Shown here: one piece after another, positions 1 to 7,747 of the stretch
Position numbering within the stretch: the first letter of the stretch is position 1
Layout of the letters: each line of letters begins with the position of its first letter
The notes under the pieces: model-generated
What the model was told of the DNA's origin: nothing
What the model saw: the letters and a program-made list of their open reading frames with translations, nothing else
The model's database searches: none
Source: Bacteroidaceae bacterium
GTDB taxonomy: Bacteria; Bacteroidota; Bacteroidia; Bacteroidales; Bacteroidaceae
DNA length: 10,625 bases
Assembly: GCA_900765575.1 (NCBI GenBank)
Contig: CAAFRW010000281.1
Coordinates: 1 to 10,625, forward strand
Direction: 5' to 3'
Translations under genes and position numbers: made by a program

Positions 1-1250
1 CAACACCGATTTCAGAGTTTGCCGAGAAAGTGAAACGGAACGGTTATCCCCGGAAAATGGAAGTCGGCTTAATCGGCTCGTGTACCAACTCATCATATCA
101 GGATATGAGTCGTGCCGCCTCTTTGGCAAAGCAGGTGGCAGAAAAACAACTGCATGTAGCTTCCCGCTTAATTATCAACCCGGGTTCCGAACGCATTCGC
201 GCCACAGCCGAACGTGACGGAATGATTGAAACATTTGAAAAGATTGGCGCTACGATTATGGCCAACGCTTGCGGCCCGTGCATCGGACAGTGGAAACGCG
301 AAATGGATGACCCTACCCGGAAGAATTCCATCGTAACCTCCTTTAACCGGAACTTTGCCAAACGGGCCGACGGCAATCCGAATACATACGCCTTTGTAGC
401 CTCTCCGGAATTGACCATGGCGCTGACAATAGCCGGCGATTTATGTTTCAATCCGTTGACAGACAAATTAGTAAACGCTCATGGCGAGCACGTGAAGCTA
501 TCCGAACCCGTAGGCGAAGATTTACCGCCTCAAGGATTTGTCCATGGTAGCGAAGGATACATTGCTCCATCCAACATAAAGACACCCATTACCGTAAATC
601 CGCAGTCACAACGCTTGCAATTGCTGGCTCCGTTTCCGGCTTGGGATGGCAAAGACCTGCTGAACATGCCGTTATTGATTAAGACACAAGGCAAGTGTAC
701 CACCGACCACATCTCTATGGCCGGACCTTGGCTCCGTTTCCGCGGACATCTGGAAAACATTTCGGATAACATGCTAATGGGAGCTGTGAATGCCTTTAAC
801 GGAGAGACCAATAAAGTATGGAATCGTTCTACGAATTCTTATGAAACCGTATCCGGTACAGCTAAAAAATACAAGACGGAAGACATCTCTTCAATAGTTG
901 TAGCAGAAGAGAACTACGGAGAAGGTTCCAGCCGCGAACATGCTGCCATGGAGCCCCGTTTTTTGAACGTACGCGTAATTCTGGCTAAAAGTTTTGCCCG
1001 CATTCATGAAACAAACTTAAAGAAGCAAGGTATGCTGGCTCTCACTTTCATCAACAAATCCGACTATGACAAGATACAGGAACATGATTTAATCTCCGTT
1101 GTCGGATTAAAGGACTTTGCCCCGGAACATCCTCTGAAAGTAATACTTCAACACGAAGACGGCTCGCAAGAGAGTTTCGACGTACAACATTCGTATAATA
1201 AACAGCAGATAGGTTGGTTCCGTGCCGGCTCTGCGCTAAACGCAAGATAG
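1..1250 (+). CDS. acnA: Aconitate hydratase, mitochondrial type (3' part, cut by window start)
   Basis: Aconitase converts citrate to isocitrate through cis-aconitate using a [4Fe-4S] cluster. The frame is open from base 3 and continues upstream of the window, so the GTG at 30 is not the start. About 416 residues are visible, roughly the last 55% if the protein has the usual length near 750. The three cluster cysteines are present: GSCTNS (Cys codon 81-83) and ACGPC (Cys codons 270-272 and 279-281). Downstream are GKCTTDHIS, GPWLRFRGHL, the swivel-domain GEGSSREHAA (active-site Ser loop) and KSFARIHETNLKKQG. These match mitochondrial aconitase almost word for word, unlike E. coli AcnA/AcnB. 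A mitochondrial-like aconitase has been described in Bacteroides fragilis (Baughn and Malamy). The TAG at 1248-1250 is 3 bases before the icd ATG, so the two genes are surely co-transcribed and probably translationally coupled. Confidence 0.97.
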   Translation, partial: TPISEFAEKVKRNGYPRKMEVGLIGSCTNSSYQDMSRAASLAKQVAEKQLHVASRLIINPGSERIRATAERDGMIETFEKIGATIMANACGPCIGQWKREMDDPTRKNSIVTSFNRNFAKRADGNPNTYAFVASPELTMALTIAGDLCFNPLTDKLVNAHGEHVKLSEPVGEDLPPQGFVHGSEGYIAPSNIKTPITVNPQSQRLQLLAPFPAWDGKDLLNMPLLIKTQGKCTTDHISMAGPWLRFRGHLENISDNMLMGAVNAFNGETNKVWNRSTNSYETVSGTAKKYKTEDISSIVVAEENYGEGSSREHAAMEPRFLNVRVILAKSFARIHETNLKKQGMLALTFINKSDYDKIQEHDLISVVGLKDFAPEHPLKVILQHEDGSQESFDVQHSYNKQQIGWFRAGSALNAR

Positions 1251-1253
1251 AAT

Positions 1254-2402
1254 ATGGAAAAAATCATCGTTCCCTTTATTACCGGCGATGGAGTAGGCGC
1301 TGAAATCACTCCCTCTATGCAGGCTGTGGTGAATGCTGCACTTAAACAAGCCTACGGCAACAAAAAAGCGATTGAATGGAAAGAGGTTCTGGCTGGAGAA
1401 CGTGCTTTTAATCAAACAGGTTCCTGGTTGCCGGATGAAACAATGGAAGCGTTCCGCACTTATAAAGTAGGAATTAAAGGCCCGCTAACCACTCCCATCG
1501 GTGGTGGAATACGCTCTTTGAACGTCGCATTGCGACAAACGCTCGATTTATATGTATGTCAACGTCCGGTACGTTGGTATAAAGGTATTATTTCTCCGGT
1601 AAAAGAACCGGAGAAGGTGAATATGTGTGTGTTCCGTGAAAACACAGAAGACATCTATGCCGGTATTGAATGGGAAACCGGCACACCGGAAGCCGAGAAG
1701 TTCTATCGCTTTCTACATGATGAAATGAAGGTGACGAAAGTTCGTTTCCCTGAAACTTCCTCATTCGGAGTTAAACCGGTGTCCAAAGAAGGAACGGAAC
1801 GTCTGGTACGTGCTGCCTGCCAATACGCCCTCGACCATCAGCTTCCCTCCGTGACACTCGTACACAAAGGAAACATCATGAAGTTTACCGAAGGAGGTTT
1901 CAAAAAATGGGGATACGAACTGGCGGAACGTGAATTTGCCAAAGAGATAGCAAAAGGACGCCTTGTAATAAAAGACTGCATTGCCGACGCTTTTCTACAA
2001 AACGCGTTACTTATTCCCGAAGAATACTCGGTAGTCGCCACCTTGAACCTGAACGGCGATTACATATCGGACATGTTGGCAGCCATGGTGGGAGGCATCG
2101 GTATCGCTCCCGGAGCAAACATCAATTACCAAACCGGACATGCTATTTTTGAAGCGACTCACGGTACAGCTCCCAACATTGCAGGCAAAGATATCGTAAA
2201 CCCATGTTCCATTATTCTTTCCGCTGTTATGATGCTCGAATATTTCGGATGGAAAGAAGCTGCGTATCTGATAGAAAATGCCTTGGAACAATGCTTCATA
2301 CAGGGTCATGCTACAGCCGATTTGGCTCGCTTTATGCCGGGAGGCGTTTCCCTCTCGACCTCTGCTTTCACCTACGAAGTGATAGCTAAGATAGAAAAAT
2401 AA
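1254..2402 (+). CDS. icd: Isocitrate dehydrogenase (E. coli Icd type, 382 aa)
   Basis: Catalyses oxidative decarboxylation of isocitrate to 2-oxoglutarate, supplying glutamate synthesis. The sequence follows E. coli Icd through its whole length: IKGPLTTPIGGGIRSLNVALRQ region (residues 75-95) with Ser88 at the place of phosphorylatable Ser113; substrate residues Arg94, Arg104, Arg128, Tyr135 and Lys205; metal-binding Asp245, Asp269 and Asp273; and the nucleotide loop HGTAPNIAG at 303-311. It is about 34 residues shorter than E. coli Icd, lacking the N-terminal extension and an internal loop near residue 235. At the positions that select NADP in E. coli (Lys344, Tyr345, Val351, Tyr391, Arg395) it has Asn308, Ile309, Val315, Ala355 and Arg359, so the cofactor should not be assumed to be NADP. 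Start ATG lies 3 bases after the acnA stop; citrate synthase follows 53 bases downstream. Confidence 0.96.
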   Translation: MEKIIVPFITGDGVGAEITPSMQAVVNAALKQAYGNKKAIEWKEVLAGERAFNQTGSWLPDETMEAFRTYKVGIKGPLTTPIGGGIRSLNVALRQTLDLYVCQRPVRWYKGIISPVKEPEKVNMCVFRENTEDIYAGIEWETGTPEAEKFYRFLHDEMKVTKVRFPETSSFGVKPVSKEGTERLVRAACQYALDHQLPSVTLVHKGNIMKFTEGGFKKWGYELAEREFAKEIAKGRLVIKDCIADAFLQNALLIPEEYSVVATLNLNGDYISDMLAAMVGGIGIAPGANINYQTGHAIFEATHGTAPNIAGKDIVNPCSIILSAVMMLEYFGWKEAAYLIENALEQCFIQGHATADLARFMPGGVSLSTSAFTYEVIAKIEK

Positions 2403-2455
2403 GGATTGAAAGCCACCATTGGCTGCCAAGACGAAGTACTTAAACTAAAAAACAC

Positions 2456-3805
2456 ATGGTGATGAAAAAAGAATATTTAATTTACAAGCTTTCGGAAGAT
2501 TTGAAGGAGGCTACCCGGATTGAAACGGAATTATTCAAGAAATTTGATGTAAAACGCGGACTGCGTAACGAAGACGGAACAGGTGTATTGGTGGGATTGA
2601 CTAAAATAGGTAACGTAGTAGGATACGAACGCATTCCCGGCGGAGGGTTGAAACCGATTCCCGGCAAACTGTTCTATCGCGGCTACGATGTAGACGATTT
2701 GGCACATGCCATTATCAAAGAAAAACGTTTCGGATTTGAGGAAATCGCTTACCTCCTGTTATCCGGACGTTTGCCCGACAAAGAAGAACTGGCTTCTTTC
2801 AGTGAGTTAATCAATGACAACATGCCGCTAGAGCAAAAAACCAAAATGAACATCATTGAACTGGAAGGAAACAACATCATGAATATTCTGGCACGCAGTG
2901 TACTTGAGATGTATCGCTTCGACCCCTACGCCGATGATACGTCCCGCGATAACCTGATGCGCCAAAGCATAGACCTTATTTCCAAATTCCCGACAATTAT
3001 TGCCTATGCCTACAATATGCTTCGCCACGCCACCCATGGACGCTCGCTACATATCCGTCACCCGCAGGAACATCTTTCCATTGCCGAAAACTTCCTCTAT
3101 ATGCTCAAGAAGGATTATACGCAACTGGAAGCACGTACCCTCGACCTTTTATTGGTGTTGCAGGCAGAACATGGCGGTGGTAACAACTCGACTTTTACCG
3201 TACGCGTCACCTCTTCTACCGGAACAGACACTTACTCTTCCATTGCCGCAGGTATCGGTTCGTTAAAGGGGCCTCTCCACGGAGGAGCCAACATACAGGT
3301 AGCGGATATGTTCCATCATTTGCAGGAAAACATACAGGACTGGACCAACATCGATGAGATAGATACCTATTTTACACGTATGCTGAATAAGGAAGTGTAT
3401 AACAAAACCGGATTAATCTATGGTATCGGACATGCCGTGTATACCATTTCCGACCCTCGCGCCATCCTCCTGAAGGAACTGGCCCGCGACCTGGCCCGTG
3501 AAAAAGGAAAAGAGCGGGAATTCACTTTCCTGGAAACACTGGAAGAGCGTGCCATTGATGTATTCGGCCGTGTGAAGAACAACGGAAAAACAGTTTCGAG
3601 CAACGTCGACTTCTATTCCGGTTTCGTGTATGAAATGATTGGATTGCCACAAGAAATTTTCACTCCGCTATTCGCTATGGCACGTATAGTCGGCTGGTGT
3701 GCGCACCGCAACGAAGAACTGAATTTCGAAGGCAAACGTATTATTCGTCCGGCATACAAGAACATATTGGAAGAAGCCAAATATATTCCTATCAACAAAC
3801 GATGA
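2456..3805 (+). CDS. gltA: Citrate synthase (449 aa)
   Basis: Condenses acetyl-CoA with oxaloacetate to citrate, feeding the aconitase and IDH encoded just upstream. Catalytic residues are recognisable: His275 in GPLHGGAN, His326 in GIGHAVY, Arg335 in SDPRA, and Asp385 in NVDFYSG, followed by FAMARIVGWCAHRNEE at 406-421. The HGGGN segment starts at His239. The protein has about 50 residues before the first conserved core segment (VVGYERIPGG), an N-terminal extension relative to minimal archaeal enzymes. In the GHxV motif it has Ala327 where E. coli GltA has Arg306; mitochondrial citrate synthase also has GHAV. ATG 2456 and in-frame ATG 2462 are both plausible starts; the AT-rich sequence before them does not decide. 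It is the last gene of the unit, with a strong terminator 70 bases after the stop. Confidence 0.96.
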   Translation: MVMKKEYLIYKLSEDLKEATRIETELFKKFDVKRGLRNEDGTGVLVGLTKIGNVVGYERIPGGGLKPIPGKLFYRGYDVDDLAHAIIKEKRFGFEEIAYLLLSGRLPDKEELASFSELINDNMPLEQKTKMNIIELEGNNIMNILARSVLEMYRFDPYADDTSRDNLMRQSIDLISKFPTIIAYAYNMLRHATHGRSLHIRHPQEHLSIAENFLYMLKKDYTQLEARTLDLLLVLQAEHGGGNNSTFTVRVTSSTGTDTYSSIAAGIGSLKGPLHGGANIQVADMFHHLQENIQDWTNIDEIDTYFTRMLNKEVYNKTGLIYGIGHAVYTISDPRAILLKELARDLAREKGKEREFTFLETLEERAIDVFGRVKNNGKTVSSNVDFYSGFVYEMIGLPQEIFTPLFAMARIVGWCAHRNEELNFEGKRIIRPAYKNILEEAKYIPINKR

Positions 3806-3873
3806 GTATCAGTTGGTTAACACCTTTCGGATGCCAATGAACGAGAACGGAGAATAAGAGATACTTCTGAATA

Positions 3874-3920
3874 AAAGAGCGCTCTTTCTGTTAAATTAAT
3901 GCAGAAACAGCGCTTTTTTT
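3874..3920 (+). terminator. Intrinsic terminator after gltA
   Basis: Arms AGCGCTCTTTCTG (3878-3890) and CAGAAACAGCGCT (3902-3914) form a 13-position stem with one internal mismatch and an 11-base loop. Seven Ts follow (3914-3920), continuing into a T-rich stretch. This should end the acnA-icd-gltA transcript and separates it from the recJ unit. Confidence 0.9.
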
Positions 3921-3932
3921 ATTTCTTTTTCC

Positions 3933-3940
3933 TAACTTTA
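3933..3940 (+). promoter_or_regulatory. Possible -7 element of the recJ promoter
   Basis: TAACTTTA differs by one base from the Bacteroides -7 consensus TAnnTTTG. It sits just after the gltA terminator, where a promoter for the recJ operon is needed. No convincing TTTG -33 element lies about 20 bases upstream, so this is the best of weak candidates. It would give a 5' leader of about 140 bases. Confidence 0.25.
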
Positions 3941-3989
3941 CAAATTGAAATTGCTTATAGTGACAGATGAATCGCTCAAGCGACTATCA

Positions 3990-4028
3990 TACAATGTTAT
4001 ACCGATAAGATTCATTGTAAATAAGATT
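3990..4028 (+). promoter_or_regulatory. Hairpin and direct repeat in the recJ leader
   Basis: TACAATG (3990-3996) pairs with CATTGTA (4013-4019), and inside it TTAT (3997-4000) pairs with ATAA (4005-4008) around an ACCG tetraloop, leaving GATT as a one-sided bulge. The octamer ATAAGATT occurs at 4005-4012 and again at 4021-4028, a 16-base period. Either an mRNA leader structure or an operator is possible. The stems are AT-rich and the function is unknown. Confidence 0.3.
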
Positions 4029-4037
4029 ATTTAGAAG

Positions 4038-4091
4038 ATGAAGAGGGTAACATTCCGGGAAAGAAAAAGAAAAAAAGAATATATAAAATGA
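4038..4091 (+). CDS. Possible 17-codon upstream ORF overlapping recJ start
   Basis: ATG at 4038 opens a 17-codon frame ending in TGA at 4089-4091, which overlaps the recJ ATG (4088-4090) as ATGA. The peptide is strongly basic, with a Lys/Arg-rich middle (RERKRKK). Such an overlap is the usual geometry of translational coupling, so ribosomes finishing this frame could restart on recJ. The region is A-rich purine sequence, in which a Lys/Arg-rich open frame arises easily by chance, so expression is unproven. Confidence 0.25.
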   Translation: MKRVTFRERKRKKEYIK

Positions 4092-5806
4092 GTTACAAAT
4101 GGAATTATCAACCTCCTACACACGAACAAACAGAGGCGGCTAAGGAGCTGTCAAAAGAGCTTGGACTCAGTCCAATACTCTGTAAGTTATTGCTGGAAAG
4201 AGGAATCAACTCCGCTACAGAAGCCAAGAGATTTTTCCGTCCTCAGTTGCACGAACTGCACGACCCCTTTCTGATGAACGATATGGATATCGCAGTAGAA
4301 AGGCTGAATGCGGCCATGGGGAAGAAAGAACGGATTATGGTTTACGGCGATTATGATGTAGACGGCACTACAGCCGTAGCATTAGTGTATAAGTTTCTGC
4401 AACAGTTCTACTCGAACATTGATTACTATATTCCCGACCGATACAACGAAGGATATGGTGTTTCGGTAAAGGGGGTAGACTATGCGTATGAAACGGGAGT
4501 CAAATTAATCATCGTACTCGATTGCGGCATCAAGGCTGTGGATGAAATTGCGTACGCCAAGGAAAAAGGCATCGACTTTATTATCTGCGACCATCATGTG
4601 CCGGATGACATATTGCCGCCGGCAGTGGCTATTTTAAATGCCAAACGGGAAGACTCTACCTATCCCTATCCTCATCTTTCGGGATGTGGTGTCGGCTTTA
4701 AATTTATGCAAGCCTTTGCACAAAACAACGGCATAGAGTTTAATCAACTCACTCCCCTACTCGATTTGGTAGCTGTCAGCATTGCTTCAGACATTGTACC
4801 TATCATGGGCGAAAACCGGGTATTGACTTATCACGGACTCAAACAACTTAACTCCAATCCCAGTGTAGGATTAAAAGCCATTATCGACGTATGCGGCCTG
4901 GCAGAGAAAGATATTACGGTTAGCGATATCGTTTTTAAAATAGGACCGCGTATCAATGCGTCCGGACGAATTCAGAACGGAAAAGAGGCGGTGGATTTGT
5001 TGATAGAAAAAGATTTTTCGATAGCTCTGGAAAAGAGCAACCAGATAAACCAATACAACGAAACCCGCAAGGACCTCGACAAAAGCATGACCGAAGAGGC
5101 AAACCATATTGTCGACCAGTTAGAAGGACTAGCCGACAGACGCTCGATTGTGCTCTTCAACGAAAACTGGCACAAAGGAGTAATCGGTATTGTTGCTTCC
5201 CGACTCACTGAAATCTATTACCGCCCGGCGGTAGTCCTTACGCGCACCGACGATATGGCCACCGGTTCGGCCCGTTCGGTTTCCGGATTCGATGTATATA
5301 AGGCGATAGAATATTGCCGCGACTTGCTGGAGAATTTCGGAGGACACACGTATGCGGCAGGGCTTTCCATGAAAGCAGACAACGTACCGGAGTTTACACG
5401 CCGCTTTGAAAAATTTGTCTCCGAACATATATTACCCGACCAGACCAGCGCCATTATCAATATTGACGCCGTGCTCGACTTCAGGGATATTACTCCGAAA
5501 TTCTTTGCCGACCTGAAGAAGTTCAACCCCTTCGGACCGGATAATCATAAACCTATCTTCTGTACTTATCACGTTTATGATTACGGAACCAGCAAGGTGG
5601 TAGGCCGCGAGCAGGAGCACATCAAATTGGAACTGGTAGACAACAAATCGAACAACGTAATGAACGGAATCGCTTTCGGACAGAGTTCGCAAGCCCGGTA
5701 CATCAAGACGAAACGTTCATTCGACATCTGTTACACCATTGAAGAAAACACCCATAAACAGGGAGAAGTACAATTGCAAATAGAAGATATCAAGCCAAGC
5801 GAATAG
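4088..5806 (+). CDS. recJ: Single-stranded-DNA-specific exonuclease RecJ (572 aa)
   Basis: RecJ degrades single-stranded DNA 5' to 3' in recombinational repair, mismatch repair and fork processing. The DHH phosphoesterase core shows all metal-binding motifs in order: GDYDVDG at 87-93 (Asp88, Asp90, Asp92), Asp145 in LDCGI, the DHH triad 168-170, and Asp235 in SIASDIVP. The linker has the RxNASGR motif at 288-294. The DHHA1 domain follows, with WHKGVIGIVASR at 361-372 and GGHTYAAG at 418-425. The C-terminal segment (about 450-572, including NPFGPDNHKP) is the OB-like domain normal for RecJ. Length matches the family (about 570-580). The next gene, recQ, starts 14 bases after the stop; RecQ unwinding supplies the strand RecJ digests in the RecF pathway. 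Confidence 0.96.
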   Translation: MSYKWNYQPPTHEQTEAAKELSKELGLSPILCKLLLERGINSATEAKRFFRPQLHELHDPFLMNDMDIAVERLNAAMGKKERIMVYGDYDVDGTTAVALVYKFLQQFYSNIDYYIPDRYNEGYGVSVKGVDYAYETGVKLIIVLDCGIKAVDEIAYAKEKGIDFIICDHHVPDDILPPAVAILNAKREDSTYPYPHLSGCGVGFKFMQAFAQNNGIEFNQLTPLLDLVAVSIASDIVPIMGENRVLTYHGLKQLNSNPSVGLKAIIDVCGLAEKDITVSDIVFKIGPRINASGRIQNGKEAVDLLIEKDFSIALEKSNQINQYNETRKDLDKSMTEEANHIVDQLEGLADRRSIVLFNENWHKGVIGIVASRLTEIYYRPAVVLTRTDDMATGSARSVSGFDVYKAIEYCRDLLENFGGHTYAAGLSMKADNVPEFTRRFEKFVSEHILPDQTSAIINIDAVLDFRDITPKFFADLKKFNPFGPDNHKPIFCTYHVYDYGTSKVVGREQEHIKLELVDNKSNNVMNGIAFGQSSQARYIKTKRSFDICYTIEENTHKQGEVQLQIEDIKPSE

Positions 5807-5820
5807 ACTAAAAAATCCGT

Positions 5821-7719
5821 ATGGCCACTTATCACGACATACTCAAACAATATTGGGGATACGATGCCTTCCGAGGAATACAGGAAGACATCATTAACAG
5901 TATCGGACAAGGAAAAGACACATTAGGGCTCATGCCTACAGGTGGAGGCAAGTCTATCACATTCCAGGTTCCGGCACTTGCACAGGAGGGGTTATGCTTG
6001 GTTGTGACTCCTCTTATAGCCCTGATGAAAGACCAGGTAGCCAATCTTCGCTCACGGGGCATCAAAGCCGTAGCCATTTATTCCGGTATGACCCGGGAGG
6101 AAATTATTGTAGCATTAGAAAACTGTATCTTTGGCGATTACAAATTCCTCTACATTTCACCGGAACGACTGGGCACAGAGATTTTCCAGATAAAACTGCG
6201 TAAGATGCATGTCAGCATGGTGACGGTAGACGAATCGCACTGCATCTCACAATGGGGATACGATTTCCGTCCGGCTTACCTGAATATCTCCGAAATCCGC
6301 AAAATGCTGCCGGGAGTTCCTGTTCTGGCTCTAACGGCAACGGCCACCCCCGATGTAGTAAAAGACATCCAGCAACGGTTGGAATTCAGAGAAGAGAATG
6401 TTTTCCGGATGAGTTTCGAACGGAAAAACCTCTCATACGTAGTGCGCCACACAGAAAACAAAGAAGAAGAACTCATTCATATACTGAATAGTATGCCGGG
6501 GTCGGCCATTGTGTACACACGCAACCGGAAAGCAACCAAAGACATTGCTACTCTCCTCATACGCCACCATATCAGTGCCGAGAATTACCATGCCGGATTG
6601 AGCAATGCTGAAAAGGATGCCCGCCAAAAGAACTGGCAAAGCGGCACATCACGCGTAATGGTGGCTACCAATGCCTTCGGAATGGGTATTGACAAACCGG
6701 ATGTACGGCTGGTGGTTCACATGGATATGCCCGACTCTCCGGAAGCTTACTTTCAGGAAGCCGGACGGGCCGGACGAGACGGACTCACCGCTTACGCCGT
6801 TCTCTTATTTTCGCCCCGGGATAAAACGCAACTGGCACGGCGAATTCCCGATACCTTTCCCGACAAGAGTTTTATCCGCCAGATTTATGAGCACCTGAAC
6901 TATTATTATCAGATGGCAATGGGAGACGGGCAAGGTTGTACTCACGAGTTTAACCTCGACGAATTTTGCCGCCGCTTTAAACACTTCCCTGTACAGACAG
7001 ACAGTGCGCTATGCATTCTCTCCCGGACAGGATATATCGAATATACGGACGAACAGGAAAATTCTTCCCGACTGAAATTCACTTTACGGCGTGATGAGTT
7101 ATACCGGATAAAAGAACAAAGCAAGGAAACGGAGCAGGTAATACAAACCGTATTGCGGTGCTACGGCGGTGTGTTCAGCGATTATGTCTATATAGAAGAA
7201 GCACTTCTGGCACGCCAAACCGGACTGACTCCCCCACAAATCTATGAATGTTTAAAGAGCCTGACACAACGCAGGATTCTGCATTATATACCCCGAAAGA
7301 AGACACCTTATATTACTTATACGCAGAACCGGATAGACAGTGAAAAGCTGATTATTCCTCCTGCCGTATACGAGGAGAGAAAGAAGAGCTATGAGTCGCG
7401 AATCAAAGCGATGATAGAATATGCCACTTCCGAAGAGCATTGCCGAAGCCGCATGCTACTCCTCTATTTCGGAGAGAAAAATGAGCACAACTGTTTACGA
7501 TGTGATGTTTGTCTTTCCAAACATAACTCCGGACTTAAACGGGGAGAATATGAGGAGCTCAGCCGACAGGTCATGGAGCTGCTTTCCGACGGAGAGTATC
7601 ATCCTACGGATATATTCAATGCCCTGCTTACCGACCGTTCCAAACTGGACGCTGTTTTAGAAACGTTATTACGGGAAGAAGTCCTGACCATGAAAGACGG
7701 GATGATTGCAAGAAAATAA
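5821..7719 (+). CDS. recQ: ATP-dependent DNA helicase, RecQ family (632 aa)
   Basis: Superfamily 2 helicase, 3'-5' polarity in the family. Visible motifs: motif 0 around FRGIQ at 17-21; Walker A TGGGKS at 40-45; TPLIALMKDQ at 63-72; Walker B DESH at 137-140 followed by CISQWGYDFRP; LTATATP at 171-177; NAFGMGIDKPDVR at 284-296; and QEAGRAGRDG at 312-321 with the arginine finger. The box is DESH rather than DEAH. In E. coli RecQ the four-cysteine zinc module follows the helicase core directly (Cys380-403), but here it is Cys541, Cys558, Cys561 and Cys564, about 190 residues after the core. The intervening segment resembles winged-helix folds. The C-terminal tail is about 65 residues with no recognisable HRDC domain. 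Adjacent to recJ, so a repair role is likely. Bacteroidota often carry more than one RecQ homologue; which one this is cannot be told here. Confidence 0.93.
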   Translation: MATYHDILKQYWGYDAFRGIQEDIINSIGQGKDTLGLMPTGGGKSITFQVPALAQEGLCLVVTPLIALMKDQVANLRSRGIKAVAIYSGMTREEIIVALENCIFGDYKFLYISPERLGTEIFQIKLRKMHVSMVTVDESHCISQWGYDFRPAYLNISEIRKMLPGVPVLALTATATPDVVKDIQQRLEFREENVFRMSFERKNLSYVVRHTENKEEELIHILNSMPGSAIVYTRNRKATKDIATLLIRHHISAENYHAGLSNAEKDARQKNWQSGTSRVMVATNAFGMGIDKPDVRLVVHMDMPDSPEAYFQEAGRAGRDGLTAYAVLLFSPRDKTQLARRIPDTFPDKSFIRQIYEHLNYYYQMAMGDGQGCTHEFNLDEFCRRFKHFPVQTDSALCILSRTGYIEYTDEQENSSRLKFTLRRDELYRIKEQSKETEQVIQTVLRCYGGVFSDYVYIEEALLARQTGLTPPQIYECLKSLTQRRILHYIPRKKTPYITYTQNRIDSEKLIIPPAVYEERKKSYESRIKAMIEYATSEEHCRSRMLLLYFGEKNEHNCLRCDVCLSKHNSGLKRGEYEELSRQVMELLSDGEYHPTDIFNALLTDRSKLDAVLETLLREEVLTMKDGMIARK

Positions 7720-7747
7720 TTCTATAATTCTATAAAAATTAGTACGC

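Noticed and set aside
30..32. GTG as start of a 406-residue protein
   Set aside because: The frame is open to the window edge and the missing N-terminal half of aconitase is expected upstream; this is a truncated view, not a start.
98..466. 122-codon open frame on the - strand
   Set aside because: Complement of strongly conserved aconitase sequence, including the cluster-cysteine region; no family resemblance of its own.
2007..2429. 140-codon open frame on the - strand
   Set aside because: It lies opposite icd, has low-complexity unfamiliar composition and no recognisable motifs; it is a shadow of the IDH gene.
3805..3865. AGTATC/GATACT inverted repeat after gltA
   Set aside because: Only 6 bp with about 50 bases between; the adjacent strong terminator is a sufficient explanation.
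6229..6240. DESH in RecQ as a sign of an inactive helicase
   Set aside because: The catalytic Asp and Glu, Walker A Lys44 and arginine finger are all intact, so Ala to Ser is not expected to abolish activity.
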